From an uncultured Ruminococcus sp. (GTDB lineage Bacteria; Bacillota; Clostridia; Oscillospirales; Ruminococcaceae), in contig CAMKMD010000040.1 in NCBI GenBank assembly GCA_946413815.1, positions 1 to 38,246 of the forward strand: 38,246 nt of DNA, in the 5' to 3' direction. Shown here one piece after another: positions 32,783 through 38,246 of this stretch. The notes under the pieces are model-generated. The model saw nothing but the letters and a program-made list of their open reading frames with translations. It did not search any database and had not been told where the DNA came from. The first letter of the stretch is position 1; every line of letters starts with the position of its first letter. Both the position numbers and the translations under genes were made by a program.

Positions 32783-32788
32783 AAATAC

Positions 32789-32817
32789 ATTATACTACAT
32801 ATTTCCGGATTTGTCAA
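32789..32817 (-). promoter_or_regulatory. Consensus sigma-A promoter of leuA
   Basis: On the minus strand, a perfect TTGACA (32817-32812) and a perfect TATAAT (32794-32789) are separated by 17 bp. Confidence 0.88.
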
Positions 32818-32838
32818 GAGCCTCCGTTTCTGTATGGT

Positions 32839-33031
32839 ATCTCAGGCGGACAGACAGCGGGGGCGCTGCCCCCACGCCCCTGCCAAAGAGGCAAAGCCTC
32901 TCTGGACTCTCATTTCAAAATGCCCCCTCCCCATTTATGGGGAGGGGGCATTTTGCAGCGGGATCCCAAAGGGACTTGTCCCTTTGGCGGGAGTTTGAGG
33001 GCAGAGCCCTCAATATCGTTCTGTCAGAGAC
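32839..33031. repeat. Hairpin-rich repeat, copy 3
   Basis: About 193 bp with imperfect terminal inverted repeats (ATCTCAGGCGGA and the complement of TCTGTCAGAGAC). Inside are GGGGGCGCTGCCCCC, AGAGGCAAAGCCTCT, a long hairpin centred near 32938 (AAAATGCCCCCTCCCC and its complement), AAAGGGACTTGTCCCTTT and GAGGGCAGAGCCCTC. Its reverse complement matches 34978-35174 over the whole length. No ORF. Confidence 0.8.
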
Positions 33032-33050
33032 ACCATATAAGAAGAGGAGG

Positions 33051-34046
33051 CTATTTTCGCTTCTTCTTTATCTTCTCAGGCTTCTTGACAACTCTCTCCG
33101 AGTTGATGACGAGGATATCGCCGGTCTTTACGTGTATCTCGTCGTAGGCGATGACGGTCAGTCCGTCGCGGAGGAGTACTATGATACGCACGTCATGGTC
33201 ATCCTGTATCTCGCCGATGGTCCTTCCGGAGTAGTCGCTGTCCTCTGTGACGAGCACCTCGCCTATTTTCTCGATATCGTGCAGTCCCTTGTCGGCGTTG
33301 GCCTTTCGGGTATACTGCTCGACGAATCCGGCGCTGATGATACCGGTGGGTACGGCGACTGCGCCGACTCCGAGGAAGGCAATGATTATAGCCATGAACT
33401 TGCCGACGAAGGTCACGGGGTAGATATCGCCGTAGCCGACGGTCAGCAGGGTGGACATACTCCACCATATACCGGAGAATGCGTTCCGGAACACCTCAGG
33501 CTGCGCCGTATGCTCGGCGTTGTACATACCGAGGGACGAAGCGAACATGAGTATGATTATGATGAAGACAGATGATACTATCTGGTTCTTCTTCTCCATG
33601 AGTACTGTAGTTATGACATTGAAGGAGTCATACTGCGCGTTGATGCGGAAAAGGTGGAAGATACGCACCACTCTCAGCATACGGAATACGATGAAGCCGG
33701 AGAGGAAGAAGAAGGGGAGTATGGTGAGCAGGTCAACAACGCCGTCAAAGGAACGGAGGAAACGCAGTCTCGCACGGCCTTCGCTGAGATTCGGGTAGAG
33801 GTACTTTGCCGTCCATATCCTGAGTGCGTACTCTATGCAGAATATACCTATTGTGATATACTCGAGCAGTCTCAGGAACCCGAAGAGGGGCTCTAACTCG
33901 TCGAAGGTCTCAAGGAACATGGCGATGATATTGGTGAAAATTACCGCCACGATGAACCAGTCGAAGAGCAGGCTCGGAAGATCGTCCTTGTTGCCGATCT
34001 GTATTATCTCAAATATACGTCGTTTTAAAGATCTTGTGTCATTCAT
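33051..34046 (-). CDS. Voltage-gated potassium channel with TrkA-C domain
   Basis: A 331-aa Kv-type channel with six membrane helices: S1-S3 (about 28-110), the S4 voltage sensor RMLRVVRIFHLFR (about 122-134) with regularly spaced Arg, the S5-pore-S6 unit with selectivity filter TVGYGD (202-207), and a cytoplasmic TrkA-C/RCK-C-like domain (about 262-321) that probably binds a ligand. It would conduct K+ across the membrane. It starts 12 bp after the amidohydrolase gene with only a weak AGAGG Shine-Dalgarno, so the two are likely co-transcribed. Confidence 0.93.
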   Translation of the reverse strand: MNDTRSLKRRIFEIIQIGNKDDLPSLLFDWFIVAVIFTNIIAMFLETFDELEPLFGFLRLLEYITIGIFCIEYALRIWTAKYLYPNLSEGRARLRFLRSFDGVVDLLTILPFFFLSGFIVFRMLRVVRIFHLFRINAQYDSFNVITTVLMEKKNQIVSSVFIIIILMFASSLGMYNAEHTAQPEVFRNAFSGIWWSMSTLLTVGYGDIYPVTFVGKFMAIIIAFLGVGAVAVPTGIISAGFVEQYTRKANADKGLHDIEKIGEVLVTEDSDYSGRTIGEIQDDHDVRIIVLLRDGLTVIAYDEIHVKTGDILVINSERVVKKPEKIKKKRK

Positions 34047-34058
34047 TACCTCTGCATC

Positions 34059-34871
34059 TCAGACGATGCCGTAGAATTCCTTGAAATTCTGTCCGAGGAG
34101 CTTGTGGAGCTCCTCCTCTGTGAAGCCCATGGCAAAGGTGCGCTCCAGCTCCTCCTCATGTGTCCACATGGGAAAATCGGAGCCGTAGAAGCAGTTCTCC
34201 ACGCCGTAGGTGCGGATGATCTTTGCTGCCTTCTCAGGGGGAAGGAAGGCGAGGGAGCTGCTGAAATCGAAGGCCACGTTCTCAAGCCCCTTCAGGCAGT
34301 CTACAGCGTCATCCCACTGCTGATAGCCGCCAAGATGAGCCGCCTGTATCTTCAGCTTCGGGAAGTTTTTATGGATGTTGGCTATGCGCTGCGGTGCGGA
34401 GTAGTCGTATCTGTTGTCGCCGCAGTGTATCATCAGCGGGAGCCTGCCCTGCATAGCATCGTATATCTGGAAGGCCTCCTTTGAGTCGGCGTTGAAGAGC
34501 TGGAAATCCGGGTGCAGCTTTACGCCGTGCAGACCTGCATCGATGATTTGCTGGATGTCACCCTCGATGTCATAGGAATCAGCGTGAGTTGTGCCGAGTC
34601 CGAAGAATTCCGGATGTGCGGCGCATTCCTTCATTATGAAACGGTTGATAGCGTCTATCTGATGCGGTGTGGTAGCGGTGGAGCATACAAGGTACTGCTT
34701 TACGCCTATCTTTTTTCCACTCTCGATGAGCTTCTCACTCATGCCGCAGCCGTGCATCGGTATGTCATAGAAATTTCCGATGTTTACAGTGGCGTTCTCA
34801 GCGATCTTCTCCGGGAAGATGTGCCCGTGTGCATCGATTATCTCAAATCTTTCATAGAGTTCCTTTTCCAT
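34059..34871 (-). CDS. Metal-dependent amidohydrolase (amidohydrolase 2 family)
   Basis: A 270-aa TIM-barrel hydrolase. Metal-site motifs are in order: DAHGHIFP (N-terminal HxH), HGVKLHPDF, MIHCGDN, QAAHLGG and the late Asp in YGSDFPMW. The family includes decarboxylases and lactonase-like hydrolases of small carbonyl compounds; the substrate here is unknown. ATG 34871 is chosen over the in-frame TTG at 34898 because AGGAGG lies 8 nt upstream. It heads a two-gene transcript with the K+ channel. Confidence 0.88.
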   Translation of the reverse strand: MEKELYERFEIIDAHGHIFPEKIAENATVNIGNFYDIPMHGCGMSEKLIESGKKIGVKQYLVCSTATTPHQIDAINRFIMKECAAHPEFFGLGTTHADSYDIEGDIQQIIDAGLHGVKLHPDFQLFNADSKEAFQIYDAMQGRLPLMIHCGDNRYDYSAPQRIANIHKNFPKLKIQAAHLGGYQQWDDAVDCLKGLENVAFDFSSSLAFLPPEKAAKIIRTYGVENCFYGSDFPMWTHEEELERTFAMGFTEEELHKLLGQNFKEFYGIV

Positions 34872-34903
34872 AATTATCCTCCTGTTTTCACATTTCAACC
34901 ATT

Positions 34904-34932
34904 ATTATACTCTATCGTGAATGGTTTGTCAA
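34904..34932 (-). promoter_or_regulatory. Consensus sigma-A promoter of the amidohydrolase/K+ channel genes
   Basis: On the minus strand, a perfect TTGACA (34932-34927) and a perfect TATAAT (34909-34904) are separated by 17 bp. Confidence 0.88.
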
Positions 34933-34977
34933 TCGGTGAACATAAATGTTTCTCCCGTGCAACAGCTTTTATTGGGC

Positions 34978-35174
34978 ATCTCTGACGGAGCGATGTTGAG
35001 GGCGCTGCCCTCAAACTCCCGCCTAAGGGACACAGTCCCTTAGGAATCCCGCTGCAAAATCCCCTCCACCCCATAAATGGGGTGGAGGGGATTTTGAAAT
35101 GAGAGTCCAGAGAGGCTTTGCCTCTTTGGCAGGGGTGTGGGGGCGGCGCCCCCACTATTGTTCTGCCGGAGATT
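34978..35174. repeat. Hairpin-rich repeat, copy 4 (inverted)
   Basis: About 197 bp, matching the reverse complement of 32839-33031. It has the same chain of hairpins: GAGGGCGCTGCCCTC, AAGGGACACAGTCCCTT, the central AAAATCCCCTCCACCCC with its complement, AGAGGCTTTGCCTCT and GGGGGCGGCGCCCCC. Several stems carry paired (compensating) base changes relative to copy 3, such as CTAAGGGA with TCCCTTAG. Confidence 0.8.
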
Positions 35175-35180
35175 CCGCAT

Positions 35181-35211
35181 AAAAAACCTCCGGCTCGGAA
35201 TGAGCCGGAGG
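35181..35211 (-). terminator. Terminator of nifJ
   Basis: A perfect 10-bp stem, CCTCCGGCTC (35187-35196) with GAGCCGGAGG (35202-35211), ends in six T residues on the minus strand, 24 bp past the nifJ stop. Confidence 0.92.
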
Positions 35212-35234
35212 CGATAAGCGTATTATCTTTTAAA

Positions 35235-38200
35235 TCAGTCCTCGCCGTAGAGCTTTGTGAGACGTGTGAGGTAATCGTAACGATCCTTAGCGTTCTCAAC
35301 AGCAGCGTCGAAGAGCTTCTCAGCTCTCTCGGGGTTAGAGCGAGCGAGTGAGTTGTAACGAACCTCACCCATGAGGAAGTTCTTGTACTCGTCTACATTA
35401 GGAGCCTTGGAGTCAAGGATGAAGGGATTCTTGCCCTCAGCCTTGAGAGTAGGATTGTATCTGTAGAGGTGCCAGTAGCCAGCCTCAACAGCCTTCTTCT
35501 CCTCAGCCTGAGCTGTAGCCATACCGGTCTTGATACCGTGGTTGATACAAGGAGCATAGCAGATAACGATGGAAGGTCCGTCGTAAGCCTCAGCCTCTGC
35601 GAATGCCTTGATGCACTGGTTCATGTTAGCGCCCATAGCAACGTGAGCAACGTAAACGTAGCCGTAGCTCATTGCGATGCCTGCGAGGTCCTTCTTCTTA
35701 ACGACCTTACCAGCAGCAGCGAACTGTGCGATAGCGCCTGTAGGAGTAGACTTGGAAGCCTGTCCGCCTGTATTTGAGTAAACCTCAGTATCGAATACGA
35801 GGATATTAACGTTCTTGCCCTGTGCGATTACGTGGTCGAGACCGCCGAAGCCGATATCGTAAGCCCAGCCGTCGCCGCCGAAGATCCACTGAGACTTCTT
35901 GGAGAGGTAATCCTTCTCAGCGAGGATAGCCTTAGCGTCGTCGCATCCGCAAGCCTCAAGAGCAGCAACGAGCTTATCTGTAGCGATGTTGTTAGCAGCG
36001 CCGTCGTTGTATGTCTCGAAGTACTCAGCGATAGCAGCCTTAACGTCAGCATTCTCAGCCTTAGCCTCAAGAGCCTTAACCTTATCAGTAACTCTCTTTC
36101 TCAGAGTCTCCTGAGCGAGGTACATACCGTAACCGAACTCAGCGTTGTCCTCGAAGAGTGAGTTGGACCAAGCCGGACCTCTGCCCTTCTTGTTTACTGT
36201 GTAAGGTGTGGAAGGTGCGGAGCCGCCCCAGATAGAGGAGCATCCTGTAGCGTTGGCGATCATCATTCTGTCGCCGAAGAGCTGTGTAACGAGCTTAGCG
36301 TAAGGAGTCTCGCCGCAGCCTGCGCAAGCGCCGGAGAATTCGAGGAGGGGCTGTCTGAACTGTGAGCCCTTAACTGTGTCAGCCTTGAACTTAGCAGCAA
36401 CCTCAGGCTTCTCGTCGATAGTAACACCGTAGTTGAATACTTCCTGCTGATCCATCTGGGAAGCGATAGGCTCCATTGTGAGAGCGCTCTCCTTAGCAGG
36501 ACAAACGTTAGCACAAACGCCGCAGCCTGTGCAGTCGAGTGTGGAAACAGTCATAACGAACTTCAGATCGCCGAGAGCGGGCTTGAAGTCAGCAGACTTG
36601 GTCTGAGCAGGTGCCTTAGCGAGCTCATCAGCTGTCATAGCAACAGGTCTGATTACAGCGTGAGGACAAACGTAAGCACACTGGTTACACTGGATACACT
36701 TGGAAGCATCCCATGAAGGAACCTTTACAGCGATGCCGCGCTTCTCAAATGCAGCAGAACCCTGGGGGAATGTACCGTCAGCTCTGTCAACGAATGTTGA
36801 AACAGGGAGAGCATCACCCTTCTGTGCGTTGCAGGGAATCTGGATATTGTTAACGAAGTCCTGGAGCTCCTTGTTGTCGCAGGTAACAGCGGGCATACCC
36901 ATCTGAGTATCAGCGCAGTCCTTCCATGAAGCAGGAACGTCAACCTTAACGATGTTCTGGTGACCTGCATCGATAGCGTTCCAGTTCTTCTCAACAACGT
37001 CCTGGCCCTTCTTGCTGTAGGAAGCCTCAGCAGCGTCCTTCATGTACTTGAGAGCATCCTCGAAGGGGATGATGTTAGCGAGCTTGAAGAAAGCAGACTG
37101 GAGGATGGTGTTGATACGTGTGCCCATTCCTGTCTCTTCACCGAGCTTAACACCGTTGATGATGTAGAAGTTGATGTTGTTCTGAGCAATGTATCTCTTT
37201 ACCTGGCCGGGGAGGTTAGCATCGAGCTCGTCAACGCTCCAGATGGTGTTGAGGAGGAATGTTCCGCCGGGCTTGATGTCAGATACCATATCATACTTGT
37301 TGATATAGCTCTGGTTGTGGCAGGCAACGAAGTCAGCCATATTGATGAGGTATGTTGACTTGATAGGAGTCTTACCGAAACGGAGGTGTGAGATAGTAAC
37401 ACCGCCGGACTTCTTGGAGTCGTATGCAAAGTAAGCCTGAGCATAGAGATCGGTGTGGTCGCCGATGATCTTGATGGAGTTCTTGTTAGCACCTACTGTA
37501 CCGTCAGAGCCGAGACCCCAGAACTTACAAGCTGTTGTGCCTGCAGGAGCTGAATCGGGGTTCTCCTCGAGGGGCAGTGAGAGGTTTGTAACATCATCGT
37601 TGATACCGATTGTGAATCTGGGCTTGGTTGTGTTCTTGAATACAGCAACGATCTGAGCGGGAACAGTGTCCTTGGAGCCGAGACCGTAGCGGCCTGTGAA
37701 TACAGGAACATCATTGAACTTAGTGCCCTTGAGAGCAGCTACTACATCGAGGTAGAGAGGCTCGCCGAGTGAGCCGGGCTCCTTTGTTCTGTCGAGAACA
37801 GAGATTCTCTTTACAGAATCCGGGATAACTTCTACGAGCTTGGAAGCAACGAAAGGTCTGTAGAGACGAACCTTAACGAGACCGTACTTGCCGCCGTTAG
37901 CGTTCAGGTAATCGATTGTCTCTTCGATAGTCTCGTTTACAGAGCCCATAGCTACGATGATGTGCTCAGCATCAGCTGCGCCGTAGTAGTTGAAGAGCTT
38001 GTAATCTGTACCGATGAGCTCGTTTATCTTGTTCATGTAGTCCTCTACGATGCCGGGAAGAGCGTCGTAGTACTTGTTGCAGGCCTCGCGAGCCTGGAAG
38101 AATACGTCAGGGTTCTCAGCAGAGCCGCGGAGTACAGGTCTCTCAGGGTGGAGAGCCTTGTCTCTGAAGGACTGAGCAGCATCCTTGTCGAGGAGGCTGT

Positions 38201-38246
38201 AGAGAGTCTCGTCATCCCATGTCTCGATCTTCTGGATCTCGTGAGA
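35235..38246 (-). CDS. nifJ: Pyruvate:ferredoxin oxidoreductase (partial, 5' end outside window)
   Basis: This enzyme oxidises pyruvate to acetyl-CoA and CO2 with reduction of ferredoxin or flavodoxin. The frame stays open to the window edge, so the start (at a guess 170 residues further) is missing; 1003 residues are visible. The visible part holds two ferredoxin-type clusters (CIQCNQCAYVCP and CTGCGVCANVCP), GACAGCGETPYAKL for the proximal cluster, the TPP site GDGWAYDIGFGG with SNTGGQASKSTP, and a late ICYAPCINHG. It is the single-chain fused form. Codon use is strongly restricted compared with its neighbours, as expected for a highly expressed gene. With hydE it supports ferredoxin-linked H2 production. 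Confidence 0.97.
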   Translation of the reverse strand, partial: SHEIQKIETWDDETLYSLLDKDAAQSFRDKALHPERPVLRGSAENPDVFFQAREACNKYYDALPGIVEDYMNKINELIGTDYKLFNYYGAADAEHIIVAMGSVNETIEETIDYLNANGGKYGLVKVRLYRPFVASKLVEVIPDSVKRISVLDRTKEPGSLGEPLYLDVVAALKGTKFNDVPVFTGRYGLGSKDTVPAQIVAVFKNTTKPRFTIGINDDVTNLSLPLEENPDSAPAGTTACKFWGLGSDGTVGANKNSIKIIGDHTDLYAQAYFAYDSKKSGGVTISHLRFGKTPIKSTYLINMADFVACHNQSYINKYDMVSDIKPGGTFLLNTIWSVDELDANLPGQVKRYIAQNNINFYIINGVKLGEETGMGTRINTILQSAFFKLANIIPFEDALKYMKDAAEASYSKKGQDVVEKNWNAIDAGHQNIVKVDVPASWKDCADTQMGMPAVTCDNKELQDFVNNIQIPCNAQKGDALPVSTFVDRADGTFPQGSAAFEKRGIAVKVPSWDASKCIQCNQCAYVCPHAVIRPVAMTADELAKAPAQTKSADFKPALGDLKFVMTVSTLDCTGCGVCANVCPAKESALTMEPIASQMDQQEVFNYGVTIDEKPEVAAKFKADTVKGSQFRQPLLEFSGACAGCGETPYAKLVTQLFGDRMMIANATGCSSIWGGSAPSTPYTVNKKGRGPAWSNSLFEDNAEFGYGMYLAQETLRKRVTDKVKALEAKAENADVKAAIAEYFETYNDGAANNIATDKLVAALEACGCDDAKAILAEKDYLSKKSQWIFGGDGWAYDIGFGGLDHVIAQGKNVNILVFDTEVYSNTGGQASKSTPTGAIAQFAAAGKVVKKKDLAGIAMSYGYVYVAHVAMGANMNQCIKAFAEAEAYDGPSIVICYAPCINHGIKTGMATAQAEEKKAVEAGYWHLYRYNPTLKAEGKNPFILDSKAPNVDEYKNFLMGEVRYNSLARSNPERAEKLFDAAVENAKDRYDYLTRLTKLYGED

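Overview
The window looks like chromosomal DNA of an anaerobic, cellulosome-producing Firmicute, most probably a Ruminococcus (Oscillospiraceae) near R. champanellensis, R. flavefaciens or R. albus. The species is an inference. Its basis is a GH9-CBM3 cellulase with a Thr/Pro linker and C-terminal dockerin, a second dockerin on a secreted metalloprotease, pyruvate:ferredoxin oxidoreductase, the [FeFe]-hydrogenase maturase HydE, RNase Y, a T-box leader, YqfC/YqfD/YlbJ-type sporulation proteins, and strong purine-rich Shine-Dalgarno sites throughout. No tRNA, rRNA, CRISPR, phage or transposase gene was seen.

Layout. 1-690 is non-coding, with a consensus promoter and a structured, possibly transcribed segment. 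733-5532 (+) holds rny, a dockerin-bearing M6 metalloprotease and an O-antigen-ligase-like membrane protein. 5912-12178 (-) holds a GNAT acetyltransferase, a DUF11-type repeat protein, a large polytopic membrane protein, and an ECF sigma factor with its membrane anti-sigma partner. 12307-12849 (+) is a small DUF3877-like protein. 13216-16960 (-) holds a GH13 enzyme fused to DUF1653, an HD hydrolase, yqfD and yqfC, with ylbJ divergent (17005-18105, +). 18122-20569 (-) is the cellulase. 20756-26555 (-) is a tight leuC-leuD-leuB-nadA-hydE-(U32-like) operon. 26631-27851 (-) is a lysine-rich membrane protein. 28120-30376 (-) is ilvN-ilvB and 30738-32393 (-) is leuA. 33051-34871 (-) holds a voltage-gated K+ channel and an amidohydrolase. 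35235 to the window end (-) is nifJ, whose N-terminus lies outside.

How the genes work together. ilvBN, leuA and leuCDB cover the first step of branched-chain amino acid synthesis and all the leucine-specific steps except the final transamination. Their control differs. leuA sits behind a T-box. ilvBN sits behind what reads as a ribosome-mediated attenuator: a 22-codon leader peptide rich in Ile, Val and Thr but lacking Leu, followed by a terminator hairpin. leuCDB is fused to genes for Fe-S and radical-SAM proteins (nadA, hydE and a Cys-rich U32-like protein), suggesting a shared Fe-S or redox theme.

Repeats. Four intergenic regions carry related hairpin-rich elements of about 190-300 bp. 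Two lie between duplicated terminator hairpins (5539-5890 and 12858-13208). Two more (32839-33031 and 34978-35174) are inverted relative to each other and bracket the K+ channel/amidohydrolase pair.
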